A stretch of DNA of 64,000 nt, from assembly GCF_000336915.1 (NCBI RefSeq), contig NZ_AOMD01000033.1, forward strand, positions 34,639-98,638. The letters are read 5' to 3'. Below are positions 1 to 7,994 of the stretch, in pieces. The translations under genes were made by a program, and so were the position numbers. The DNA is from Halococcus saccharolyticus DSM 5350 (GTDB lineage: Archaea; Halobacteriota; Halobacteria; Halobacteriales; Halococcaceae). Position 1 is the stretch's first letter. Each line of letters starts with the position of its first letter. The notes beneath the pieces are model-generated. The model was not told where the DNA came from, ran no database searches, and was given only the letters and a program-made list of their open reading frames with translations.

Positions 1-26
1 CCATCAGAGATGTGTATAAGAGACAG
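1..26. other. Sequencing-adapter remnant (Tn5/Nextera mosaic end)
   Basis: Positions 8-26 are exactly the 19-base Tn5 mosaic end used in Nextera libraries (AGATGTGTATAAGAGACAG). The bases are not part of the organism. They mark the physical end of the assembled contig, so nothing to the left of the provirus is known. Any protein reading through here acquires the artificial tail VSYTHL. Confidence 0.95.
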
Positions 27-486
27 CCTCCTGGTCGCGGAGCTCGGCCAGCTGCTCACGGATCTCGTCGCCACTCTGATTCGCGGCGATCCCATGGGCC
101 TGGGCGTAGTCCTGGAGGTCGGGCTCGTCGTCGGCCCGGTACTCCACGTCCGAGAGGTCCTCGGGGATCTCGGGACGGTCCTCGGCCGGCGCGGCGAGAT
201 CCTCGTTGCCGGCGCGGTAGTCCGCCACGATCTCGGCGACGCGGTCGTCCTCGTCCTCGAGGATCGCTTCGAGAGACTTCTCGACCACCTCGTCGGTGAC
301 TGCTTCGAGATCGGAGCGCTCGCAGTTGCGCTGGGCCGTCTGGTTCGCCGTGAGGATCAGCGCCTCGGGCGAGTCGACGACCGCGTTGCCGATCTTGTGG
401 ACGCCCTGGCCCTCGATCCAGCGGTACGGGACGCCGTGCCGAGGGCCCTCTGGCGGGAGGTAGCCCTTGACGCCGTCGACCGCCAT
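27..486 (-). CDS. Unknown virion-module protein, truncated by the contig end
   Basis: This is the gene directly after the major capsid gene (1-nt gap), starting at ATG 486. About 153 genuine residues can be read before the adapter. The product is acidic, with a long charged middle and a C-terminal stretch around residues 135-153 that looks like a helix-extension-helix (SAP/Rho-N-like) segment (YAQAHGIAANQSGDEIREQL). In head modules the slot after the capsid gene usually holds head-tail connector or capsid-accessory genes, which is the only functional hint. The true stop codon is not in the window. Confidence 0.7.
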
Positions 487-487
487 C

Positions 488-1663
488 TCAGGGAAGCCCC
501 GTGAGCAGCGAGGTGTACTCGTGCGCGCCGGCGTCCTGAAGCATCGTCGAGTAGCGCTTCAGGAAGAACCGGTCGGAGTCCTCGGTCTTCGCGAGGGTCT
601 CCATCACCGTCGACGCGAGGTCGTGTACCGCGTGGAACCGCATGTCGACGGTGAGCAGGTTCCGACCACCGGGGTTCGCGCTGGCGTCGTACGCCGTGTT
701 CGGCATGTAGTCCGAGTGGACCAGCCGGTGACCGTCGATCATCACCGACTGCGCGCCGAGGTTGATCGCCCCCGTCGGTCCGCCCATGATCTCGACCGGG
801 TCGTGGTCGTCGAGGGCGTTCTTCAGATCAGTGATGGTTTTGAGGTCCGTGAACGAGACCGTCGTCGAGAGGTTGCCACCCTCCTCGACGGCCCGGCGGA
901 CGTTCTCGCGGACCATCTCCGGCGTGATCGTCGACCCAGCGCCGGCGTCGGGCGTGCGGTCCTGGCCGTTGTCCTTCGCCAGCGTCCGCATCCCCTTGTA
1001 CGCTCGCTCGTCGGTGATCGAGCCGTCGGTGGTGCCGTTCGTGGGGTCGCCGTTCAGGACGAGGTTCTCCCCGAAGTGAGCCATCGACGTCGACTTCGCC
1101 CGCTGCTCGACGCCCATCGCGTTCCGGAACCCGCCCGACGCGAGGTTCATCGGGCCCGAGACGCTGCCGGTGACGCGGTAGTACGTCATCGACTGGGTCT
1201 TTGGCTGCGTGGTGAGATCCGAGTCAGCAGGGACGTCGCGCTCGCCACCGATCGACGGCTGGGAGAGCTCAGTCACCGAGTCTTGCTCGACGGTGTTCGA
1301 GTTGCGCGCCAGCTTCGGGAGCATGTCCCAGGCCGGCGTGTTCCGGTCGGTGAGCCACGTCAGGTCGTTGAGCGGGTAGGTCGGGAGCTGATAGTCCGCG
1401 ACGTTGAGGCCCTTCGCCGCGGCGACCTGGGCCATCGCCCCGCGGAGGCTCGCGCCGTCCTGCATGAGCTCGTCGATGGCGCGGTACTCGCCCTGGTAGG
1501 CCTTCTCCAGTTCCGGCCGGGCGTCGTAGCCCTCTTCGCCGGTGATCGCACCGAGCGGGTCGGAGATGACCGTCTTGTCCGGGATGTCCCCGAACGCTGC
1601 CGAGAACTCCTTTTTCGCGTTGACGGTGTCGCTTCGCGGCGTGGCGATGAGCGCGTCACTCAT
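488..1663 (-). CDS. Major capsid protein (HK97-fold type)
   Basis: A 391-residue protein lying immediately after the protease/scaffold gene (ATGA overlap at 1660-1663) and following terminase, portal and protease in the standard head-gene order of tailed viruses. The length is normal for HK97-type capsid proteins. The N-terminal ~90 residues are helical and charged, which would fit a cleaved delta domain; this is inferred. The body has the mixed pattern of such proteins, including a VEIMGGPTGAINL segment and a late segment MRFHAVHDLAST. The identification rests on gene order and overall features, since capsid sequences diverge fast. Confidence 0.8.
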   Translation of the reverse strand: MSDALIATPRSDTVNAKKEFSAAFGDIPDKTVISDPLGAITGEEGYDARPELEKAYQGEYRAIDELMQDGASLRGAMAQVAAAKGLNVADYQLPTYPLNDLTWLTDRNTPAWDMLPKLARNSNTVEQDSVTELSQPSIGGERDVPADSDLTTQPKTQSMTYYRVTGSVSGPMNLASGGFRNAMGVEQRAKSTSMAHFGENLVLNGDPTNGTTDGSITDERAYKGMRTLAKDNGQDRTPDAGAGSTITPEMVRENVRRAVEEGGNLSTTVSFTDLKTITDLKNALDDHDPVEIMGGPTGAINLGAQSVMIDGHRLVHSDYMPNTAYDASANPGGRNLLTVDMRFHAVHDLASTVMETLAKTEDSDRFFLKRYSTMLQDAGAHEYTSLLTGLP

Positions 1664-2898
1664 TCGTCGTCACCGCCCTCGCCACCAGCGGTTCCGGCAC
1701 GCTTGATTGCGGCCGCCCGATCGCCGTTCGAGACGAGGTCGGTGCCGTCGTCCTCGTCTCCGTCACCGACGCCGTCGAGCTGGGTGCCGAAGCCCTGCCG
1801 GCCGGCGACGCCGTTCGACAGCTGGTCGATCTTCTTTTCGAGCGTGGCGATCTGTTTTTCGACGCCTGTCGCAGGTGCGCCGAGGTCCTCGGCAGTCTCC
1901 TCGTCGATCACGCCAGCGTCGACCAGCTGGTCGATGGTCTCGCCGTCGAGATCTCCGTCGACGTCGGGGTCGTCACCGTCGCCCGAGCCACCGTCGCCGC
2001 CGGCGGCGATGTCGTCGGCGACGTCTCCGAGCGCGTCCTCGACCGTGTCCTCGACGATCGAGCGTACGCCTTCGGTCGTGAGGTCCTCGCCCCCACTACC
2101 GCCGCCGTCCGAGCCACCGTCGTCGGGATCGGCGTTCTCAACCGCTTCCTCCGCGGCGGTCTCGGCCGCGTCCTCGGCGGCCGCCGTCGCGTCTTTCTTG
2201 ATCGATGCTTCCATGTCGTCGAGCCGCTCCTCAAGTTCGTCTTCCATTTTGGTGTCCTCTGGTTCGTTGCCGTACGCGCCGCTACCGGCCGATTTCGCCA
2301 CTACAAAACTCGCCGCCTGCACCGCCGGATCGTCGACGATCGAGACGTGCGTCGCCTTCTCGAGCTCGACCGTCCACGTCTCGCCCACGGGTGCGGGCGG
2401 GAGTTCGAGCGAGGGCCCGCCGCCCGCGAAGGAGTTCGCGACCGCTGGCTGTGCGCCCGCGCCGCCCTGCTGTCCGACGGGGCGGGCGATCTCCTGGATG
2501 TCGAGCTCGTTGCCGTCGTCGTCGAGCACCCGCGCGATCGGGCCGAACACCGACAGACCCTGATACGTCCCATCGGCGACGCCGGCCCACACCTCATCGT
2601 CGGCGATCTTCGCCGAGAGCATCCACGCGCCCTGCGGGATTGTCCGGTCGGCCTCCTCGAACGTGAGATCCTGTTTGGCGACCCACGACTCGGTGGGATG
2701 GCCCACCTCACCGCCGGCGTGCATCGCGTCGATCTCGCCGGACGGCAGGAACGACTTCGCAACCTCGGCGATGTTCTCCGCACGATACTCGTGGCGCTCC
2801 CGGTCGGGCTCACCGGGCACCAGAACCGGCGCGGTCACGATACGCTGGGCGCTGTCCTTGCGGACGATCGGACCGCCAACCGTAGCCGCGCCTGTCAT
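1660..2898 (-). CDS. XkdF-type prohead protease with C-terminal scaffold domain
   Basis: 412 residues. Residues ~10-145 match the XkdF-like prohead protein pattern: a VTAPVLVPG start, HEYRAENIAEVAKSF, an IDAMHAGGEVG segment, and the closing WAGVADGTYQGLSVFG. Residues ~215-412 are a low-complexity, highly acidic, coiled-coil-rich tail (EDELEERLDDMEAS; VEKQIATLEKKIDQL) typical of scaffolding domains. ATG 2898 was chosen over the GTG at 2901, which directly precedes it. The gene overlaps the capsid gene by 4 nt. Role by family: assembly of the procapsid and its proteolytic maturation. Confidence 0.75.
   Translation of the reverse strand: MTGAATVGGPIVRKDSAQRIVTAPVLVPGEPDRERHEYRAENIAEVAKSFLPSGEIDAMHAGGEVGHPTESWVAKQDLTFEEADRTIPQGAWMLSAKIADDEVWAGVADGTYQGLSVFGPIARVLDDDGNELDIQEIARPVGQQGGAGAQPAVANSFAGGGPSLELPPAPVGETWTVELEKATHVSIVDDPAVQAASFVVAKSAGSGAYGNEPEDTKMEDELEERLDDMEASIKKDATAAAEDAAETAAEEAVENADPDDGGSDGGGSGGEDLTTEGVRSIVEDTVEDALGDVADDIAAGGDGGSGDGDDPDVDGDLDGETIDQLVDAGVIDEETAEDLGAPATGVEKQIATLEKKIDQLSNGVAGRQGFGTQLDGVGDGDEDDGTDLVSNGDRAAAIKRAGTAGGEGGDDE
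2245..2260 (-). promoter_or_regulatory. Internal ribosome-binding site and ATG for a nested scaffold protein
   Basis: Inside the protease/scaffold gene, AGAGGA (2255-2260, read on the minus strand) lies 7 nt before an in-frame ATG at 2247. Translation from there would yield residues 218-412 alone, exactly the acidic coiled-coil scaffold region. This mirrors the nested protease/scaffold arrangement of lambda C/Nu3. It is inferred from the site and the domain boundary. Confidence 0.4.
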
Positions 2899-2912
2899 CA
2901 CTGATGCCGAGG

Positions 2913-3253
2913 AACTATACCCTCCTTAGTTCAGCAAAAGTGGACGGTTGCTGTGAAACCGCAAGCAGGCGAGCGTCTACCCCGAGTAGACGGGATGAAC
3001 TAAGGAAGATAGCGCGCCGACTGGCGGCTGGGTCGCAAGGCCCACCACCCTCCCCCCGCTCGGAGAGGCGGGACGAACTGGAAAACCCACGTCAAAGAGC
3101 GTGGTCGAGACCTGTACGACGGCTGCACGTCGTGGTTGGTTTGTCACCTGCACGTTCCGCGGGCGCGACGCCGTGGCGGACGCTCCGACCGCTCGGCCAT
3201 CCGCGCCCTACATTTTTGTCCCGTAGAACTATCAACCAAGAGGGTGTATAGTT
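2913..3253 (+). ncRNA. Candidate large structured RNA (three-way junction, ~341 nt)
   Basis: No protein is evident here. Visible pairing on the plus strand: P1 closes the ends, 2913-2919 with 3247-3253 and 2920-2924 with 3240-3244, with a 2-nt bulge; P2 is 10 perfect pairs, 2924-2933 (CCTTAGTTCA) with 2996-3005, abutting P1; P3 is 3008-3012 with 3229-3233, continued by 3013-3016 with 3202-3205. Inside are hairpins 2974-2980/2986-2992, 3029-3034/3039-3044 with a GCAA tetraloop, 3055-3060/3067-3072, 3087-3091/3100-3104 and 3116-3121/3128-3133. Two stems contain G-U pairs that would be A-C mismatches on the other strand, favouring plus-strand RNA, opposite to the late genes. No clear TATA box precedes it. 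The alternatives are a mobile-element relic with inverted ends or structure in the late mRNA. Confidence 0.5.
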
Positions 3254-3259
3254 GCGAGC

Positions 3260-3430
3260 ATGGGCCTCATCACTGGAGTGATCCGGCTCGCATGGTTCCT
3301 GACGGTCGGCTGGCTGCTCGGCAGCGCATACTTCCTGCTCATGCTGCTATTGAGTCCATTCGGGACGCTGTCGAGTGGGCGCGTGCTCAACAACACGCAG
3401 TCGATCATGTTCCTGAAAACGGACGGCTAA
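3260..3430 (+). CDS. Small membrane peptide, opposite to the late genes
   Basis: 56 codons from ATG 3260 to TAA 3428-3430. The sequence is mostly one or two hydrophobic segments (LAWFLTVGWLLGSAYFLLML, residues ~10-30, then a short polar tail ending FLKTDG). It starts 7 nt after the closing stem of the candidate structured RNA and runs in the same direction, while overlapping the portal gene tail by 4 nt in the convergent sense. Function unknown. Small hydrophobic viral proteins are often holins or membrane-acting regulators, but nothing here is specific. It could also be a chance reading frame. Confidence 0.45.
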   Translation: MGLITGVIRLAWFLTVGWLLGSAYFLLMLLLSPFGTLSSGRVLNNTQSIMFLKTDG

Positions 3431-6033
3431 CGGTCGTAGAGTCCCGAGTCGTGGAGCCAGTCGTAGAGCGTCTGCTTCGAGACGCCGAGCCGTTTCGCCG
3501 CCGCCGTGCGACTCTCGGGACCGAGTTCGGCTCGGAGCAGCACTCGGTCGATGGACTGCCCCTTCTCGGCGGCGACCTCTTCCATCCGGCGTGACGGGTC
3601 CGCAGCCCACTTCCGGACCTTCGAAACCGTGGTCTGGGGCGCGAGAGTAAAGTCGCAGCGGCACATGATCCCCCACACCGACGCGCCGGGGAACTTCTCG
3701 TCGACGGCGGGCGGGCCGCCGTCCTTCGTATAGTCGACGGTCCAGGACTCGCCCGGCCCAACGGTGACGCCATCCATGTCGCGGTGGGACGGACGCACGC
3801 GGTGGTCCGACGAGTCGATCCAGGTGCGCGCCCAGCCGCCCACCTCGTCGCCAGTCGCCTCGGCGTACTCGGTGCGACCCTCTTTGGCTGCCTTGCCCAG
3901 CTGGTCGCGGGCGAGGCGTTCGGCCTCGTAGCCAGTCCACTGCTCGGAGAGGTCCTCGATATTCTCCTCGACGGTGGTGATCCGGTGGCCCTCGGTCCAC
4001 GCCGTCTGGAGAACCTCGCGGAGATCGTCCTCGAGGCGCTGGCTGATCGGCTTCGTGATCTTCAGCGTCCGGTCGCGAATCCGCTCGACCACGCGATCGC
4101 GCACCTGGTCGAGGTCGACGTCCTCGATCGAGAGGCCGGCCTGCCGGAGTTCGGAAAGAATAGACTGCTCGCCGTCGGTGATCTTCTCGACCTTGTGCTC
4201 GACGACGACGTCGCGGACGTCCTCGGCGAACCCGATGCCGATCACCTGCTTGACGAGCTTCATCAGCTCGGGGAGGTTCTTCTGGGCGGCCACCTCCTTG
4301 GGCGACTTGCCCTGGTGGTTCTCGGTGGGGTAGCGGAGTAGCTGCTGGTTGCCTTTGATCTGCCGGCGGACGTCGTCGATCGCCGACTCGTAGACGTCCT
4401 CGACGTCCTCCTGGAGGGCCTCGATCTCGCCGGGTTGGAACGAGAACTGCCGGTAGTCGTCGGTCTCCCGCAACGCCTTCTTGCTGACGACCTCGGCACC
4501 CTCGGGGAGCCAGTAGCCCTCGTCGCCGGCGTAGCTTTTCGCGGCGGCCGCGTCCTGACCGCCGTCGCTAAAACCCGTATCGCCGCCGTCGTTGGTGGGC
4601 GTCTGGTTCTGCTGGAGGCCCTCACCACCGGGCCCCTGCGAGTTCTGGTTCTCGCCCTCAGGTGTGAGCCCCCCTCCGTCGTTTCCGCTGCTTCCGCTGC
4701 TCGATCGCGTCTGGGGCGTCCCGGGCTTGTCGCCCCATTCGACCGGATCGAGCCCGCGCTCCTCACGGATCTCGTTGACCGTCGTGACGCCGCTCTCCAG
4801 TTTGAGCTTGTTCGTCTCGGCGATTTCCCGCTTCTCCATGATGTCCCGGCCGGGATCGAACTGGAGTTTGATGTCCTCGGAGAACCACCGATGAAGGTAC
4901 TGCGTGGTCCAGAGCTGTTCGAGGTTGTTGATGATCGCGCCGAGTGCCCGCTTCTTGTACTTCTGACGCTGGCTGACGTCGGTCGCCCGGGTCATCTCCT
5001 CGCCGATCGCGAGCCCCGTTTCACTGATCGGCGTCCGGAACGCCGAGGCGACGAGCTTCGCGTACCACTGCTGGCGATCGAGCACCTGGAGCTCGTCGTA
5101 GGTCATGTTGAACGGGACGAAATCCGCTTTCCCGCGGGTGTAGGGGTGCTTCATCTGCTCGCCCTTGACTTCGTTCTCCCAGTAGGTCTCGAACTTCTCG
5201 TAGTCGCGATCGGACCACTCGTCGCCGATCAGCGTGATCAGCCCGGAGGGCATCCCCTCCTCGAGTTCGCGGATCTCCTTGTCGACCAGCCCGCCCATGA
5301 TGTTGATGAAGCGGCTGACCATCTCCACGGGCGAGTAGCCGTAGATCCCCGCACGGGTCTGGGTGGGCTGGAAGACGCCCCACATGACGATCTCGCGATC
5401 GAGCTCCTCGGGGTTGCCCCATCGCTGCTCGGCGCGTGGGTACTGATAGAAGCGCTGGAGGATCCGATGGTTGTCCCAGTCCGCCGTGAACGTGTTCGGG
5501 TCGAGCGGCACGGCCTCGGCACGGCGGCCCTCGACCTGGAGGTTCGTCACGCTCACGCAGTTGCCGACCTCGAGGAGATCGCGCGCCAGCATCGAATTGA
5601 TGTCATCGAAGGACTCCGGGTTGGGGTTCGGATCTTCGAGGGCGCGTTCGGCCTCGTCGATCACGCCGCTGGCGACGCTGGTCTCCTCGTCGATCGGCAC
5701 GACCGACCACGGAACGCTTTCGAGATCGCCGAGGATCGCGGCCATGTTCGACTGGACCACGCCCGACTGTGCCAGCTGGCGCAGCGAGAGCGGGTTGTAC
5801 GAGCGCTGTCGGCCCTTGATCGGGCTCTCGATGTGCTCGGGGACCGACCCGCGTCGCATCCCGTTGTCGTCCTTCGAGACGGCGACCTCGGTCCGCGACC
5901 ACTCGTTTTGGCCACGGTGGTAGACCTGGCCGCCCCTGTCGTCGACGTGGCCCGCGTCCTCGACGACGTCGCCGGACCACAGTCGCTTGGCTACACCATC
6001 GCGGAGTCGTTGGATCGGGGAATTTCGTGCCAT
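3427..6033 (-). CDS. Portal protein fused to a MuF-type minor head protein, with C-terminal HTH
   Basis: 868 residues in three parts. Residues ~50-430 are the portal: RQLAQSGVVQSNMAAI, the YGYSPVEMVSRFINIMGG helix region, and RTPISETGLAIGEEMTRAT. Residues ~435-500 are a Gly/Ser/Asn/Gln linker. Residues ~520-805 contain a helical region and a Mu-gpF-like head-morphogenesis domain (YEAERLARDQLGKA; WIDSSDHRVRPSHRDMDGVTV; WGIMCRCDFTLAP). The last ~26 residues are a compact helix-turn-helix (RTAAAKRLGVSKQTLYDWL). Portal proteins form the 12-subunit DNA gate at one capsid vertex; MuF proteins are few-copy head components. Start ATG 6033 overlaps the previous stop as TGATG. The HTH is unusual for this family. 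Confidence 0.85.
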   Translation of the reverse strand: MARNSPIQRLRDGVAKRLWSGDVVEDAGHVDDRGGQVYHRGQNEWSRTEVAVSKDDNGMRRGSVPEHIESPIKGRQRSYNPLSLRQLAQSGVVQSNMAAILGDLESVPWSVVPIDEETSVASGVIDEAERALEDPNPNPESFDDINSMLARDLLEVGNCVSVTNLQVEGRRAEAVPLDPNTFTADWDNHRILQRFYQYPRAEQRWGNPEELDREIVMWGVFQPTQTRAGIYGYSPVEMVSRFINIMGGLVDKEIRELEEGMPSGLITLIGDEWSDRDYEKFETYWENEVKGEQMKHPYTRGKADFVPFNMTYDELQVLDRQQWYAKLVASAFRTPISETGLAIGEEMTRATDVSQRQKYKKRALGAIINNLEQLWTTQYLHRWFSEDIKLQFDPGRDIMEKREIAETNKLKLESGVTTVNEIREERGLDPVEWGDKPGTPQTRSSSGSSGNDGGGLTPEGENQNSQGPGGEGLQQNQTPTNDGGDTGFSDGGQDAAAAKSYAGDEGYWLPEGAEVVSKKALRETDDYRQFSFQPGEIEALQEDVEDVYESAIDDVRRQIKGNQQLLRYPTENHQGKSPKEVAAQKNLPELMKLVKQVIGIGFAEDVRDVVVEHKVEKITDGEQSILSELRQAGLSIEDVDLDQVRDRVVERIRDRTLKITKPISQRLEDDLREVLQTAWTEGHRITTVEENIEDLSEQWTGYEAERLARDQLGKAAKEGRTEYAEATGDEVGGWARTWIDSSDHRVRPSHRDMDGVTVGPGESWTVDYTKDGGPPAVDEKFPGASVWGIMCRCDFTLAPQTTVSKVRKWAADPSRRMEEVAAEKGQSIDRVLLRAELGPESRTAAAKRLGVSKQTLYDWLHDSGLYDR

Positions 6034-6410
6034 CAGAGATCCCCTCTCTGTCGGCCCAGTTCGCGCATATCCCGCGCGAACTCCTCGCCCCGGCGAGGAG
6101 TGTTTTCCACCATGAGGTTTGTTGTGTTGGCTGGCTGGGCTTGCTGGGTAACAGCGGCAGCCGCTGCAGCGCCAGCAGCGCCAGTGCCGGGCGGGCCCGG
6201 CGGGTCGGGTGGGCCGAGATCGTCGGGCCGCTCATGACCTTCGAGCGCGCCCCGCAGGTCGGTAAAACTCCGTTTCTCGTGGACTTCGTCGCGCGCGTCG
6301 AGTTGATCGCGGTGCTCGTGGTCGCGACCGATCCAGTAGCCGACCCCTGCCGCGATCACCGCGCTTCCGATCCAGCCGATCGATTTTGTTATGTAGCTCT
6401 TTAGTTTCAT
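6033..6410 (-). CDS. Unknown signal-anchor protein between terminase and portal
   Basis: 125 residues, start ATG 6410, 3 nt after the large-terminase stop. One hydrophobic segment at residues ~8-26 (IGWIGSAVIAAGVGYWIG) follows a lysine-rich N-terminus. Then comes a charged region, a Pro/Gly/Ala-rich low-complexity stretch (~65-90) and a charged tail. The gene is co-transcribed with the packaging genes. No family is recognised; a membrane-anchored viral protein is all that can be said. Confidence 0.65.
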   Translation of the reverse strand: MKLKSYITKSIGWIGSAVIAAGVGYWIGRDHEHRDQLDARDEVHEKRSFTDLRGALEGHERPDDLGPPDPPGPPGTGAAGAAAAAAVTQQAQPANTTNLMVENTPRRGEEFARDMRELGRQRGDL

Positions 6411-6413
6411 GGT

Positions 6414-7994
6414 CTACATCTCCAGAGATCCGACGCGCGAGCCCCAGTGCTCACGTTGGGCTTGCCAGGCGGCGAGGCCGACCGAGGTGAACGGCTCGCC
6501 GTGGCCCTCGTTGGTTTCGACCGCGTCGAGGTCGTTCGTCACCACTGCTAACTGTCTCTTCTGTCTACCGTCGGGAACTAAAATCAGCCGACCGCTCGAC
6601 GCGTAGACGTCCAGCGCGCCCGCCATCGAGTCCTTCGAGGTTCCCGACAGGCTGACCGGCTCCATCTCGTGGGGTAGCTTGCCCTGCTCCTCGAGGCTCT
6701 CGAACTCCCCACGAGTGTCGTCGTACGCGAGCCGGCGCACACCGAACCAGTCGATCGCGCGGCGGAGGTACTCCACCTGGCGCGTGTACGCCCAGCCGTC
6801 CATCCACTTCTGATGCAGTTGGACGAGGTGACCGCCAGGCTCACAGACGAGGTCGCCGTCCTCGTTCGGGAGCCACCGCCGCAGCACAGCGAAGATCGCG
6901 CAGTGGGCCGGGTGCTTTCGCTTGCCGATGTCGTGGCCGCCCACGACGCCCGTCACCGCTGGCGAGTCGAGCCAATCGCGCAGCTCGTCGGGCATCGGGT
7001 CGGTCGCGAGCGATCGATCCTCACCCCAGTCGACGAGCTCGGGCTCGATCAGCTCGCCGAGATCCTCGTCGGTGAAAAAGGCTACCTCGCTCGACTTCGG
7101 CGAGCACATGAACTCCTGATTGAATAGCTTCTCGCCGATCTCGCGCTTCCGGCTCATCAGCGCGTCGTAGTCCATCCACTCCGGCCAGATCACGCTCTCC
7201 GTCGCGTGATCCTCGATCGCCGGCTGGACCATGTACTCGTAGTCCGCGAGCAGCTCCTCGTCGAAGGTGAAGTCCTCCTCGGTCTGAGGGGTCGTGGTGA
7301 CGTGGAGCTCCTCGCCGTCCTCGGTCTTCGGGATCGACGAAACGCCCGCTCGGAACACGTTGTTGATCTTCAGGATCTTCGTCGGGTTGAGATCGTTCTC
7401 GGGGTCCTGGAACGGGTCGTCGACGTAGACGAACCCGGCGTGGATCCCCCGAACGTGGCTCATCATCCCGTGCGGCGAGAGGGTGATCTCGTGGTCGCCG
7501 TCCCACGTCCACTTGCCCTTGGTTTCAGCCGTCGGTTTGAGGTCCTCGAGGCCGGCGAAGTACGGGTTGCGCTCGATCAGGTTCTTGATCGAGTCAGACC
7601 CTTCGCCGATGTGATAGCCGGCGCTCTTCTGCTTATAACTGAAATAGTGCATCTCGAATCTGGCGGGTCCGTCGGCCCACTCGGCGTCGTCCATCCCGTT
7701 GAACCGGGCCCGCCAGATTTTCCACAGAATATGGATGTAGAAGCCGGTGCTTTTCAGGTGGTTGCGCGGGCCGATGTCACAGGTCTTGTTGCCCGACTGG
7801 AGGTGCTCGAGACGACGTCGTACCCACGACCCTCTGGTGAACTCGTCGCCGGGCTCGTCATCGGGCCCGAACGACTGGCTGAAGATCAGGTCGGCGAAGG
7901 TTGGGAGATCTCGATACGTCGCCTTGTAGATCGCCGTCCTGGTGGTCCCGTCGAGATCTTCGGGCGAGGCCGCGGCACCGGTGGCAGCGCTCAT
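6414..7994 (-). CDS. terL: Terminase large subunit (DNA-packaging ATPase/nuclease)
   Basis: 526 residues. A deviant Walker A, GPRNHLKST, sits at ~75-83; the Walker B strand with acidic pair FVYVDDP at ~187-193; a coupling TTTP motif at ~233-236. The C-terminal nuclease half shows GGHDIGKRKH (Asp ~355) and LAYDD (~423-426), candidates for metal-binding acids of the RNase H-like fold. The enzyme pumps viral DNA through the portal and cuts it at the end of packaging. Start ATG 7994 overlaps the upstream stop by ATGA. The DNA-translocation role is established for the family; residue assignments are by pattern. Confidence 0.9.
   Translation of the reverse strand: MSAATGAAASPEDLDGTTRTAIYKATYRDLPTFADLIFSQSFGPDDEPGDEFTRGSWVRRRLEHLQSGNKTCDIGPRNHLKSTGFYIHILWKIWRARFNGMDDAEWADGPARFEMHYFSYKQKSAGYHIGEGSDSIKNLIERNPYFAGLEDLKPTAETKGKWTWDGDHEITLSPHGMMSHVRGIHAGFVYVDDPFQDPENDLNPTKILKINNVFRAGVSSIPKTEDGEELHVTTTPQTEEDFTFDEELLADYEYMVQPAIEDHATESVIWPEWMDYDALMSRKREIGEKLFNQEFMCSPKSSEVAFFTDEDLGELIEPELVDWGEDRSLATDPMPDELRDWLDSPAVTGVVGGHDIGKRKHPAHCAIFAVLRRWLPNEDGDLVCEPGGHLVQLHQKWMDGWAYTRQVEYLRRAIDWFGVRRLAYDDTRGEFESLEEQGKLPHEMEPVSLSGTSKDSMAGALDVYASSGRLILVPDGRQKRQLAVVTNDLDAVETNEGHGEPFTSVGLAAWQAQREHWGSRVGSLEM

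Noticed and set aside
10-2563. Long plus-strand open frames opposite the capsid and protease genes
   Set aside because: High-GC antisense shadows with Arg/Val-rich composition and no motifs; the minus-strand genes have clear protein character and overlaps.
3187-3206. Minus-strand GGATGGCCGAGCGGTC resembles the D-arm region of a type II (Leu/Ser) tRNA
   Set aside because: No matching acceptor 3' strand, anticodon stem or T-loop follows; the bases are better explained as paired parts of the candidate structured RNA.
2913-3253. Assignment of the structured region to RNase P RNA, group I intron or a tmRNA-like RNA
   Set aside because: Conserved sequence blocks of those families (for example the RNase P core or a group I P7 guanosine site) could not be found by eye.
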